A DNA stretch of 64,000 nt, taken from assembly GCF_024199945.1 (NCBI RefSeq), contig NZ_JANADP010000001.1, positions 8,184,001 to 8,248,000 of the forward strand. Reading direction: 5' to 3'. The translations under genes and the position numbers were made by a program. Below the pieces are notes generated by a model, which was not told the origin of the DNA, searched no databases, and was given only the letters and a program-made list of their open reading frames with translations. The stretch comes from Bradyrhizobium sp. CCGUVB4N. Its GTDB lineage: Bacteria > Pseudomonadota > Alphaproteobacteria > Rhizobiales > Xanthobacteraceae. The stretch's first letter is position 1. Every line of letters starts with the position of its first letter. Shown one piece after another: positions 34,315 through 42,746 of this stretch.

Positions 34315-34866
34315 CGTCATCTCCTGACAAGCGTCGTGAACCCTTTGGCCTCACGACTCTGATTGTGGGAATGCAGACACCCTAAAACGTGTGCCGCTGC
34401 ATCGCAAGAAACTTCGGCCCGATCTCGAAAAAGTTTACGGGTTCGGAGCGTTTCAAGGCGCGATTTCCCGCAATTTTCCGCAACTTTGCCGGGCAAACCG
34501 CTCATATCCCGCAAGGCTTGTCCTCGGAGCAATTTTGAAGCCGCTCAAGTGCCACAAGACTGACGGCGGGCTGACGCGCGAGGCCAGCGACCGATCGTCA
34601 GCGGGTGGCGAGATCGCGACCCGTCACCGCTTCGCACACGATCGCGCGACGCGACTTGTCGCGCACGTTGACGCAAGCGTGATCTGATTTGCGGCGGGAC
34701 ACGAACATGATCTTCCGCAGCGTTGCAGTGCGGTAGGGTTTTCGAGTTTTTCTATAGGTCAGCCCTTGCGGCGGATTCGCATCGGCATCATTGTTTAGCC
34801 GCGGTGCGGGGCAACAAGCGCTGCGCCTTTCCGTCCTTTGCCGTCCCTTGGAATCGAACTCCCAGA
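34315..34866. other. 552-bp gene-free region between divergent genes
   Basis: This separates the aminotransferase (leftward) from a GST gene (rightward). Both promoters must be here. No protein, RNA or repeat could be supported. The part near 34735-34765 is T-rich (TTTTCGAGTTTTTCTATAGG) and may include a promoter. Confidence 0.5.
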
Positions 34867-35517
34867 ATGTACAAGCTCTATTCGATGCAGCGCTCGGGCA
34901 ACAGCTACAAGGTCCGCCTTGCGCTGGCGCTTTTGAACGTGCCCTACGAACCCATCGAGGTGGACATTCTGCGCGGCGAGAGCAAGACGCCGGACTTCCT
35001 GTCGAAGAACCCGTCCGGACAGGTGCCGCTGCTCGAGGTCGGCGACAATCGCTATCTCGCCGAGTCCAACGCCATCTTGTGGTACGTCGCCGTCGGCACG
35101 CCGCTCGCGCCTGAGAACCGGATCGACCGCGCCGAGGCGCTGCAATGGATGTTCTTCGAGCAGCACGCGCTCGAGCCCAACATCGGCGCGGCGTATTTCT
35201 GGCTGTCGCTGGTCAAGGGCGGCCGCGACCTGCAGACCCACGCGCTGGAGGACTGGATGGAGCGCGGCTATGGCGCGCTCCAGGTGATGGAAAACCACCT
35301 CAAGACCAACGCCTATTTCGCCGCCCGCCAGCTCACGGTCGCCGACATCGCGTTGTACGGCTACACTCACCTCGCCGACCGCTGCGATTTCGATTTGGCG
35401 CCCTTCCCGGCGATCCGGGACTGGCTGAAGCGCGTCGAGGCCGCGCCCGGCTTCGTGGCGATGGACTGGCGCCCCGCCGACATCGACGACTCCGCCAGCA
35501 TTGCCGCCGGGGTCTAA
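34867..35517 (+). CDS. glutathione S-transferase family protein
   Basis: A 216-residue GST. It starts MYKLYSMQRSGNSYKVRLAL; cis-Pro lies in GQVPLLEV, and the glutathione-contact loop is YLAESNAILWYVA. The helical domain includes LTVADIALYGYTHLA. It resembles the Ser/Cys-type bacterial GSTs with broad substrates. The start at 34867 is preferred over an open extension to 34723 with no family match. It stands alone. Confidence 0.92.
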   Translation: MYKLYSMQRSGNSYKVRLALALLNVPYEPIEVDILRGESKTPDFLSKNPSGQVPLLEVGDNRYLAESNAILWYVAVGTPLAPENRIDRAEALQWMFFEQHALEPNIGAAYFWLSLVKGGRDLQTHALEDWMERGYGALQVMENHLKTNAYFAARQLTVADIALYGYTHLADRCDFDLAPFPAIRDWLKRVEAAPGFVAMDWRPADIDDSASIAAGV

Positions 35518-35673
35518 AAACCGGTGCGGCGTTAAGGAATAGCGGGCATTGCGTTAACCTTTGCCCCAATCCTGCCGCTTTCAGCGCGACCGCTGCCCCA
35601 ATATTGCCGGTTGAAATTGTGACGTTGTTCGATGTCGCGGGTGATTCGCTCGCACGTTGAAGGATTTAGACCC

Positions 35674-35850
35674 ATGATGCGGGCGTCCGGCACGGTCGGC
35701 TTTCAGGGCCAAACCGATACCGTCTCGTCTTCCCGGCTGACCAATGCGGTCGCGGCCTCGCTCGCCGTCGCCGCCCTCTCGCTTTGCCTGATCGTCACCC
35801 TCACGGTGCTGTCGACCAAGGCGACCATGGCGATGGGTCTGCCGGTCTGA
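35674..35850 (+). CDS. small single-pass membrane protein, 58 residues
   Basis: It begins MMRASGTVGFQGQTD and has one hydrophobic helix (VAASLAVAALSLCLIVTLTV) near the C-terminus. AAGGA lies 9 bases before the ATG at 35674. The family is not recognised. It is followed by another small membrane protein and a PAS-domain membrane protein in the same direction. Confidence 0.65.
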   Translation: MMRASGTVGFQGQTDTVSSSRLTNAVAASLAVAALSLCLIVTLTVLSTKATMAMGLPV

Positions 35851-35921
35851 TCCCCGTTTCATCCGGATGACCTTCAAGGTGCCGCGCGGCCCGCGCCGAT
35901 CAGCATCGCGACGGGACACCA

Positions 35922-36080
35922 ATGAAATCGCCTGTGGTAGTCGTTGCAATCACCCTGACTGCGGCCATCCTGGTCGCGGCGTCGCTTCTGATCTTCGTGG
36001 GCACCCGCAAGGGCCCGGGCACGTCGACATGGAATGCGCCGACGCTGCAGGAGCGTATCAAGCACGCGCATTTGGTCTAA
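35922..36080 (+). CDS. small single-pass membrane protein, 52 residues
   Basis: It begins MKSPVVVVAITLTAAILVAA, a membrane helix at the very N-terminus, and ends in a polar tail with APTLQERIKHAHLV. GGGA lies just before the ATG. The function is unknown. It sits between the 58-residue membrane protein and the PAS protein, all on one strand. Confidence 0.6.
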   Translation: MKSPVVVVAITLTAAILVAASLLIFVGTRKGPGTSTWNAPTLQERIKHAHLV

Positions 36081-36209
36081 AATCATCCGAAAGCTTTGGG
36101 CGCGCGGGCAAGCGCCTCTTAAGCGCACCGCGCGAAATCGTCTTGCGCGCGCGCAACCATCCGCCAGTCTGACGCCGTTATCTCGTTCAGGGAGGAACGA
36201 GTCAGGCCC

Positions 36210-37016
36210 ATGTGGTTCGGATGGCGTGCCATTTCCGGTCCCGTGCTCACGGCAGCGATCGCACTGCTGGCGATCGTGCTCGATCGCGCCGTTCCCCTTC
36301 CCTCGCCTGCGCCACTGTTCGTCTGTGTTGTCGCGCTTGCAGGTGCGCTGTCGGGCTTCGCTTCCGCCATGACCAGCGCGGCGCTCGCCGTGATCGGCGC
36401 CGCGCTGTTCTTCCTCGGCCATCGCGCCATGCCGTTCCATGCCGCCGCCGATCTGGTCGGGCTCCTCGCAGTGACGGCCTTCGGCACCGCAGGCATCACC
36501 GGCCTCATGCGCGAGCGGCTGCTCGACACCTTTGCGGCCGAGCGCCAGAGCCACGCCATTGCGGCGCGGCTGTCGGCAGCGCTCGACCAGGTCGATATCG
36601 GCATCGTGCTGCTCGATGCCGAGACCCGCGCCGAATTCATCAATCGTGCGTTCCGCGATTACTTCGCGCTGCCGGACGAAAAGGCCGACGACAAGCCGCC
36701 CTTCATCGCACTGATGTATCACAGCCGCGACACCGGCGCATTCGAGCTGCCGGAGGACGAGCTTGGCGTCTTCATCGCGCAGCGGATGGAGATGGTGCGG
36801 GTCGGCGATGCCACGCCGATCAACATCAATTTGCGCAACGGCGAGGTGCTGCGTTTCGTCTGCACCGCGCTGCCCGACGGCGGCCGCATGCTGAGCTACA
36901 CGCCGGTGACCGATCTGGTGCGCCACACCGACGCGCCCGCACGCGCGGATTATTATCGCTCACTGCGCGATCCCACGGGACGCAAGCTGCTCCGGTACTT
37001 GCGCGTTGCGGAATAG
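36210..37016 (+). CDS. membrane protein with a C-terminal PAS domain
   Basis: A 268-residue protein with about three to four membrane helices in the first 100 residues (VLTAAIALLAIVLDRAVPL and following), then a PAS-type domain: ALDQVDIGIVLLDAETRAEF followed by FINRAFRDYFALPD. There is no kinase, cyclase or other output domain, so it may be a sensor partner or a truncated kinase. A GGGAGGA site precedes the ATG at 36210 at somewhat long spacing. A palindromic repeat follows. Confidence 0.8.
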   Translation: MWFGWRAISGPVLTAAIALLAIVLDRAVPLPSPAPLFVCVVALAGALSGFASAMTSAALAVIGAALFFLGHRAMPFHAAADLVGLLAVTAFGTAGITGLMRERLLDTFAAERQSHAIAARLSAALDQVDIGIVLLDAETRAEFINRAFRDYFALPDEKADDKPPFIALMYHSRDTGAFELPEDELGVFIAQRMEMVRVGDATPININLRNGEVLRFVCTALPDGGRMLSYTPVTDLVRHTDAPARADYYRSLRDPTGRKLLRYLRVAE

Positions 37017-37053
37017 AACAGGTTGGACCGAAGCTCTGGCGGCGCTCGAGGTT

Positions 37054-37187
37054 CACCTCTCCCCGTCGGGGAGAGGTCGGATTGCACAGCAATCCGGGTG
37101 AGGGGCCGCGGCATTAGGTAAGACCGTAACCCCTCACCCGGATCGCATCTGACGATGCGATCCGACCTCTCCCTACGGGAGAGGTGA
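37054..37187. repeat. composite inverted repeat, CCTCTCCCC family
   Basis: Left end CACCTCTCCCCGTCGGGGAG, then GGTCGGATTGC and CCGGGTGAGGGG; the right half gives the inverse, CCCCTCACCCGGATCGC, GCGATCCGACCTCTCCC and GGGAGAGGTG. It is the same architecture as 14850-14998. Confidence 0.92.
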
Positions 37188-37288
37188 CCGAAGTCCGAGC
37201 CGCCACCGATTCAACTCATCGACATGCGATTGATCAGCGCGCCCTTCATCCCGTATGAAGGGCGCCTCATCGATCGCGGATTTCCCAG

Positions 37289-37744
37289 ATGTCGCTCACC
37301 ATTCGCTCCGTCACCCGGCAGGATTACGATCAATGGCTGCCGCTGTGGGATGGCTACAACGCCTTCTACGGCCGCTCCGGCCCGACCGCGCTCGCGCCCG
37401 AGATTACGAAGGTGACGTGGCAGCGCTTCTTCGATGCCTATGAGCCGGTGCATGGGCTGGTCGCCGAGAGCGACGGCCGCCTGCTCGGCATGACGAACTA
37501 TCTGTTTCATCGCAGCACCACCGCGATCGAGCCATCGTGCTACCTGCAGGATCTGTTCACGCTGGAGGCTTCCCGCGGCAAGGGCGTCGCCTCGGCACTG
37601 ATCTATGGCGTTTACGAGCGCGCGAAGCTCGCGGGCTCCCCACGGGTCTACTGGCAGACCCATGAGACCAACACCACGGCGCAGAGCCTGTACGACAAGG
37701 TCGCGGAACGCTCCGGCTTCATTGTCTATCGCAAGATTTTCTGA
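37289..37744 (+). CDS. GNAT family N-acetyltransferase
   Basis: A 151-residue acetyltransferase. LQDLFTLEASRGKGVASALI holds the acetyl-CoA loop R-G-K-G-V-A, and TTAQSLYDKVAERSGFIVY is the typical final segment. The substrate is unknown. It is followed by a strong terminator and a short palindromic repeat. Confidence 0.92.
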   Translation: MSLTIRSVTRQDYDQWLPLWDGYNAFYGRSGPTALAPEITKVTWQRFFDAYEPVHGLVAESDGRLLGMTNYLFHRSTTAIEPSCYLQDLFTLEASRGKGVASALIYGVYERAKLAGSPRVYWQTHETNTTAQSLYDKVAERSGFIVYRKIF

Positions 37745-37757
37745 TTTTTCCCGGGTT

Positions 37758-37795
37758 GGGGCGCGATGAACCATCATCGCGCCCCGGTTCGTTTT
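37758..37795 (+). terminator. factor-independent terminator of the GNAT gene
   Basis: The 12-bp perfect stem GGGGCGCGATGA/TCATCGCGCCCC with a short loop is followed by GGTTCGTTTT. It begins 14 bases after the stop codon. Confidence 0.88.
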
Positions 37796-37796
37796 G

Positions 37797-37843
37797 AGCA
37801 TGATCTTTTCGGAAAACCGCTACGCACTTTTCCGGATCATGCT
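37797..37843. repeat. palindrome AGCATGATC...GATCATGCT
   Basis: The perfect outer arms AGCATGATC/GATCATGCT enclose CGGAAAA and TTTTCCG. This short element is a familiar repeated palindrome in Rhizobiales. From here to the aldo/keto reductase start at 38088 no further gene or signal is seen. Confidence 0.85.
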
Positions 37844-38087
37844 GCCTGTGGATAACTTTGGTTGTCACCGGCGCGTAACACACCGGGACTAAGTTGCAGT
37901 TGCGTCTGATCAGGCCCCCCGTCACCGATCAAGCGCCCCAAGCGGTCCCCGTCAGTCGCCGCGTCTGACAGGGGCCGCATTTTTTTGTCCGCAGTTCCTT
38001 TCAGCATGGCTGCAACGCAGCCAGCCGCTTGCCGGTGCGGCACGCCGCGGTCACAATGGGCGCCTGCTTTTTCTGACAGGATCTCCC

Positions 38088-39029
38088 ATGGAAATTCGTA
38101 ATCTCGGCGGCTCCGGCCTGCGCGTGTCTGCAGTCGGGCTCGGCTGCAACAATTTCGGCCAGCGCACCGATCTGGAAACGTCGCGCAAGGTGATCCACCG
38201 CGCGATCGACCTCGGCATCACGCTGTTCGACACCGCCGACATCTATGCCGGCCAGGGCGGTTCCGAGACGGTGCTCGGCACCGTGCTCGGCGATCGCCGC
38301 AAGGACATCGTGCTCGCCACCAAATATTCCAAGCCGATGGCGGCCGACGGGACCAAGCAGGGCGCCTCGCGCCGCTACATCATGAATGCGGTCGAGGCCA
38401 GCCTGACGCGCCTCAAGACCGATTACATCGATCTCTACCAGCAGCATGATTACGATCCGCTGACGCCGCTGGAAGAGACGCTGCGCGCGCTCGACGATCT
38501 CGTCCGCCAGGGCAAGGTCCGCTACATCGGCCATTCCAACTTCCCGGCCTGGCGCATCGCGGAGGCCGAGTTCACCGCGCGCGCGATGAACGTCAGCCGC
38601 TTCGTCTCGGCGCAGGACGAGTACAGCCTCGTCGTCCGCGATATCGAGAAGGATCTGCTGCCCGCAGCCCAGGAATACAAGCTCGGCCTGCTGCCGTTCT
38701 TCCCGCTCGCAAGCGGCCTGCTCACCGGCAAATACCAGCGCGGCACGGCAGCGCCCGCCGACACGCGCTTCGGCAAGGCACCGGCGCTGCGCGACCGCTA
38801 CGTCACGCCGCGCAACGAGGACATCGTCGAGAAGCTCCAGGGCTTTGCGCAGGCCCGCGGCCATTCGATGCTCGAGCTCGCCTTCTCCTGGCTCGCCGCG
38901 CGCCCGCAGGTGTCGAGCGTGATCGCCGGCGCCACCCGCGTCGAGCAGGTCGAGCAGAACGTCAAGGCGATCGCCTGGCAGCTCAGCGCGGACGATCTTG
39001 CCGAGATCGACAAGATCACGCTGGGATGA
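38088..39029 (+). CDS. aldo/keto reductase
   Basis: A 313-residue NADP(H)-dependent oxidoreductase. The catalytic tetrad can be read: Asp in FDTADIYAGQGGSE with Tyr a few residues on, Lys in LATKYSKP, and a His in DLYQQHDYDP. The cofactor phosphate region is SSVIAGATRVEQVEQN. It resembles the YajO/YghZ-like (AKR11/12) group. The substrate is unknown. It converges with the haem mono-oxygenase gene; the gap (39030-39047) contains a GC-rich inverted repeat. Confidence 0.93.
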   Translation: MEIRNLGGSGLRVSAVGLGCNNFGQRTDLETSRKVIHRAIDLGITLFDTADIYAGQGGSETVLGTVLGDRRKDIVLATKYSKPMAADGTKQGASRRYIMNAVEASLTRLKTDYIDLYQQHDYDPLTPLEETLRALDDLVRQGKVRYIGHSNFPAWRIAEAEFTARAMNVSRFVSAQDEYSLVVRDIEKDLLPAAQEYKLGLLPFFPLASGLLTGKYQRGTAAPADTRFGKAPALRDRYVTPRNEDIVEKLQGFAQARGHSMLELAFSWLAARPQVSSVIAGATRVEQVEQNVKAIAWQLSADDLAEIDKITLG

Positions 39030-39047
39030 TCCTGGCGGCGCGGCGCG

Positions 39048-39371
39048 CTACTTCGCGCCGCGTCCGACGGTCTGCTTGACCTCAAACCCTTCGAACTGGG
39101 GATGCCCCTGATAGAGCGGCTTGTTGTCGCCGGCACGGGCGTGCGCCGCGCGGAACGCCTCCGACTTGGTCCAGGCCTCGAACGCCGCATGATTGGCCCA
39201 CACCGTATGCGAGGCGTAGAGCGTGTGGTCCTCGAGCTCGGGGCCTTTGAGCAGATGGAATTCGACGAAGCCCGGCACCTTGTCCAGATGCGTGTCGCGC
39301 GACGCCCAAACCTGCTCGAAGGCAGCTTCGGAACCTTTGGTGACACGAAAACGGTTCATGGCGATGTACAT
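39048..39371 (-). CDS. IsdG-like haem-degrading mono-oxygenase (HmuQ/HmuD type)
   Basis: A 107-residue ABM-fold protein. The Asn/Trp/His triad of IsdG enzymes is present at Asn6 (MYIAMNRFRV), Trp67 (FEAWTKSEAF) and His77 (AAHARAG). Bradyrhizobium has two such enzymes, HmuQ and HmuD, which open haem to release iron. No haem-uptake genes lie beside this one, so it is an orphan locus like hmuD; the identity is not proven. GGAGACC lies before the ATG. Confidence 0.88.
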   Translation of the reverse strand: MYIAMNRFRVTKGSEAAFEQVWASRDTHLDKVPGFVEFHLLKGPELEDHTLYASHTVWANHAAFEAWTKSEAFRAAHARAGDNKPLYQGHPQFEGFEVKQTVGRGAK

Positions 39372-39457
39372 GCGGGTGGTCTCCTGATGCTCACGCGATC
39401 ATGTCGTCATTCCGCGACGCGCCGCAAGGCGCGGGCGCGGGATGACGGCGGCGGCTG

Positions 39458-40675
39458 CTAAGCCACCAGCCCCTTCATCGGCCTTGCGCTTGCGCTGTCC
39501 GGGAAGACAGTGCCCGCCAGCACCTGATCCGACAGGCCGAACTGGCTCTGCAGCACGCCCTTGATCACGGAGCGGAGATCGGTGGTGGGCTTGAGGTCGC
39601 GGGCCTCATAGAGGTTGGCGGGCTTGAGGCCGGGCCAGTCGGAGATGACGCGGCCGCCTTTCACGGCGCCGCCGGCCAGCAGCGCGATGGTGCCGGTGCC
39701 GTGGTCGGTACCGTCGGTGCCGTTGATGCGCGCGGTGCGGCCGAATTCGGTGGCGACGACCACGACGGTGTCGCGCCAGCGCTCACCGAGGCCGCTTTCG
39801 AACTCGGCGAGCGCGCCGTCGAGACCGCCGAGCAGGAAGGCGAGACGCCCGACCGGGCCACCTTCATTGGCATGTGTATCCCAACCATCGAAGGCGAGTG
39901 CGGCAATGCGCGGACCGTCATCGGCGGCCATCAGCTTTGCCGCGCCGCGCGCGACCTGGCGCATCTGGGCGACCTGATTGCCGGGCTTCGGCTTCATGTC
40001 GTCGCCGGATGCCGCCTTTTCGAGCTGGAGACCTTGCGACAGCGCCGAAGCCAAAGCGGGATCGCGATGGCGATAGAGATCGACGAGCCGCATCGCGGTG
40101 TCGTCGTCGGCCTGCGGCAGCGCGACCGGCGCCCAGCCGACGGTCGGCGCATTGCCGCGCAGCACCAGTGGCGTTGTCGGGCCGACCGCAAGACCGCTCG
40201 ACACGCGTTCGCCGCGCGGCAGCGCTTCCAGCGCGCGATTGAGCCAGCCGGACTGCACGCGGCCCGGGCCGGCATAGCCGCTCTCGAGCACGTCCTGGCC
40301 GTCGAAATGCGAGCGATCGCGATACGGCGTCGCCACCGCATGAATCACCGCGGCATGCTGCGCGCGATACATCCGCGCGAATTCCGGCATCGACGGATGC
40401 AGCGCGAAGAAGCTGTCGAGCATCAGCGCGGGATGCGCGCCATCCGCCGCAAGTGCGATCGTGCCGTGCAGGCCGGCATAATCGGGATCGCCGATCGGCG
40501 CGACGGTGGCGAGCCCGTCGAGCGCGCCGCGCAGGATCACCACGACCAGGCGCGGGTCGCGCCCATCGGCCGCGCGCGCGAATTTCGGCAAATAGGCCCA
40601 GGCCGCGAACGAGGCGCCGCCGAGCAGGAGGCCGCGGCGCGAGGTGAGGAGCCGGTTTTCGACGCAGTCGATCAT
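39458..40675 (-). CDS. DUF1501 protein with a Tat-type signal
   Basis: A 405-residue exported protein. TSRRGLLLGGASFAAW is a twin-arginine signal, cleaved near ARAADG. The body matches DUF1501, a sulfatase/phosphatase-like fold: LVVVILRGALDGLATVAPIG, ATEFGRTARINGTDGTDHGTG (metal-site phrase, here split by my 20-residue limit at the last G). The gene overlaps the DUF1800 stop; of three consecutive ATGs the third (40675) is best spaced from AGAGGAG. The two families almost always occur as a pair; the role is unknown. Confidence 0.9.
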   Translation of the reverse strand: MIDCVENRLLTSRRGLLLGGASFAAWAYLPKFARAADGRDPRLVVVILRGALDGLATVAPIGDPDYAGLHGTIALAADGAHPALMLDSFFALHPSMPEFARMYRAQHAAVIHAVATPYRDRSHFDGQDVLESGYAGPGRVQSGWLNRALEALPRGERVSSGLAVGPTTPLVLRGNAPTVGWAPVALPQADDDTAMRLVDLYRHRDPALASALSQGLQLEKAASGDDMKPKPGNQVAQMRQVARGAAKLMAADDGPRIAALAFDGWDTHANEGGPVGRLAFLLGGLDGALAEFESGLGERWRDTVVVVATEFGRTARINGTDGTDHGTGTIALLAGGAVKGGRVISDWPGLKPANLYEARDLKPTTDLRSVIKGVLQSQFGLSDQVLAGTVFPDSASARPMKGLVA

Positions 40676-40677
40676 CA

Positions 40678-42261
40678 TCATCTCCTCTGCATTTCCGGCG
40701 ACATCAGCAGCAGTGCCAGCGCCTGCTGGCGCGATTCCGCGCGCTCGATGGTCTTGCGCGTTTCGACCGAGGCCGCATCCGCCGCAGCGAATTCCAGGAG
40801 ATCGAGCGGATCGATGTTGGGCCCGAGCCGCGCACCCATCTGCGAAGCGATGTCGAGCCGGAGCTTCATGCCTTCAGGTGCGGCCCAGGCCGCAGACGTG
40901 TCGGGGAAACCGTTCGGTCCGGCCGGCGTCCACAAGGGCTGGCCGAGCAGGTTCAGATTGTTGAGATACCCGCCGGGATCCTCCGGCACGCGCGCGAGCA
41001 GCCGGCCGCTCGCGACCAGGAAATCGTAAGGCGAACGCATCTTGGTCAGCGGCGCCTGCCAGGCCTCGTTGGAATCGACCAGAGCAGTGGCAAGCGCCTT
41101 CAGATCGCCGTCGGTCTTGACGAAGACATCGCGCAGCCGCGCGACCAGCACGGGCGGCGGATCGTCGGCGACGAAGTGACGGACGAATTTGGTGGCGATG
41201 AAATTCGCGGTCGAGGGATGGCGCGCAATGTCGGCGAGCGCGGCCTCGCCCTGCGCAAGGCCCGTCGCCTCGTAGGTCTTGCCGAGCAGCATTTGCGGCC
41301 CGGGCTGATGCGCATTGGCGTTGAAGGCGAACGAGCCGGGCGCTCCGAGCTGACCCTGCCGGCCGGCAAAGGTCCAGCCGGTGATGATGCGCGCGAGCGA
41401 GGTGACGTCCTCCTGCGTATAGCCGCCGCCGACGCCGAGCGTATGCAGCTCCATGATCTCGCGCGCGAGATTCTCGTTCAGCCCGCGCTTTCGGTTCTGG
41501 CCCGCGCGCGAATCCGGTCCGAGCGATTGCTGGTTGTCGAGGAAGAACAGCATGGCCGGATGCTGCTCGACCGCCTTCAGCATGTCGGCGAAGCGCCCGA
41601 GCACGTGCGGGCGAATCGCCTCGCGCTCGAACGCGCCGGCCCACATCCGCGCCAGCTCGCCCTTGCTTGCGGAGATGCAGAAATGGTTGGACCAGAACAC
41701 GACCAGACGCTCGGTGAAGCCGCAATCGACCATCATCGCGCGCTGCAGCCGCGCCAGTGCCTCGGCGCGAAAGGTCTTCTGGATCACGTTGAGCGGCTGC
41801 GCCGGTTTTGCAGCAGCCGGCGCCGCGGCACCGGGCTGCATGGTATCGGGCTTCATCGCAGGATCGGCAGGCTTGTTGTCGGCGGCAGGTTTGGCCTCCG
41901 CCATCTGCTGACCTGCGATCTCGGTCATCACCGTGTTGAGCGAGAGATTGCGCCGCAACTGATTGTCGGGCTTCGGATCGGCGGGCGGCTGCGGCGCCGG
42001 CGCTTCGGTGGGAGCTGCCGCCTTCGCCGCCTCGCGCGCCTGCTTGACCTGGTCCTGATAGGCGAACGCGGCTTGGCCGAGTTGCGGCGTCGATTGCAGG
42101 CCCGGCGCCTCCAGCAGCGCGCCCACCGGACGCGCCAGCTCCGCCTTCACGAAACCGCGGGGATCGGAAGCCGCATTGATGAGATCGCCGGAGGCCCCGC
42201 CGCGGGCGCCGAAGCCGAAGCGGTTCAGCGCGACGAGGGCGGCTTGCGAATCGCGGGCCAT
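40678..42261 (-). CDS. DUF1800 protein
   Basis: A 527-residue protein. It starts with ALVALNRFGFGAR, the DUF1800 opening, and has WSNHFCISASKG, REIMELHTLGVGGGYTQEDV and GWTFAGRQG, all core phrases of the family. A low-complexity Pro/Ala/Lys linker (residues ~80-155) is inserted before the conserved centre. No signal peptide is obvious; it may be exported together with the Tat-signal partner. First gene of the pair, with its stop overlapping the start region of the DUF1501 gene. Confidence 0.9.
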   Translation of the reverse strand: MARDSQAALVALNRFGFGARGGASGDLINAASDPRGFVKAELARPVGALLEAPGLQSTPQLGQAAFAYQDQVKQAREAAKAAAPTEAPAPQPPADPKPDNQLRRNLSLNTVMTEIAGQQMAEAKPAADNKPADPAMKPDTMQPGAAAPAAAKPAQPLNVIQKTFRAEALARLQRAMMVDCGFTERLVVFWSNHFCISASKGELARMWAGAFEREAIRPHVLGRFADMLKAVEQHPAMLFFLDNQQSLGPDSRAGQNRKRGLNENLAREIMELHTLGVGGGYTQEDVTSLARIITGWTFAGRQGQLGAPGSFAFNANAHQPGPQMLLGKTYEATGLAQGEAALADIARHPSTANFIATKFVRHFVADDPPPVLVARLRDVFVKTDGDLKALATALVDSNEAWQAPLTKMRSPYDFLVASGRLLARVPEDPGGYLNNLNLLGQPLWTPAGPNGFPDTSAAWAAPEGMKLRLDIASQMGARLGPNIDPLDLLEFAAADAASVETRKTIERAESRQQALALLLMSPEMQRR

Positions 42262-42375
42262 CGATTTGTCCTCCGCGCGGTGCCAACCGCTTCCCTGGTC
42301 CGGGCGTGGCGCCTAATATACCGCAGCCGGAGATGAACCCGACATGAAAATGACGGCGAAGCTTTTGCGTAAATC

Positions 42376-42585
42376 ATGACAAATCCGAAAGAAATCACGC
42401 TTCCGCAACCGGCCCCGCGCCGCCTCGCCTGCTCCCGATGCGGCACCGAATTCGGCTGCGATCTCTCGGGCGAGTGCTGGTGCGCCGAGGAGACGGCAAA
42501 GCTGCCGATGCCGGTGAAGGGCGAGGATTGCCTGTGCCGGGAGTGTCTGCGGAAGGCGGCGGGGGCGACGAGCACTGCAGGTTAG
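42376..42585 (+). CDS. cysteine-rich CWC-type small protein
   Basis: A 69-residue protein with seven Cys arranged as ACSRCGTEFGCDLSGECWCA and later CLCRECLR, the pattern of the cysteine-rich CWC family, likely a zinc-binding fold. The function is unknown. It diverges from the DUF1800 gene. Confidence 0.85.
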   Translation: MTNPKEITLPQPAPRRLACSRCGTEFGCDLSGECWCAEETAKLPMPVKGEDCLCRECLRKAAGATSTAG

Positions 42586-42611
42586 TTGCGAGAGATCGCC
42601 ACACTCACGGT

Positions 42612-42736
42612 GTCGTCCCGGCGAAGGCCGGGACCCATAACCCCAGGGAGAGGTTTGGCGAAGACTCGTCGTTCGGTACTTCGACCATCCACAACATTTA
42701 GATCACGCGGTATGGGTCCCGGCCTTCGCCGGGACG
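42612..42736. repeat. inverted repeat with GTCGTCCCGGCGAAGGCCGGG ends (copy 2)
   Basis: TCGTCCCGGCGAAGGCCGGG at the left is matched by CCCGGCCTTCGCCGGGACGA at the right. It contains GGTTTGGCGAAGACT and GATCACGCGGTATGGGTCCC as in the copy at 24480-24641. Confidence 0.93.
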
Positions 42737-42746
42737 ACGAACTGCC

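Noticed and set aside
34317..34866. Short open frames upstream of the GST gene
   Set aside because: No ribosome site, no recognisable motif and no coding-like composition.
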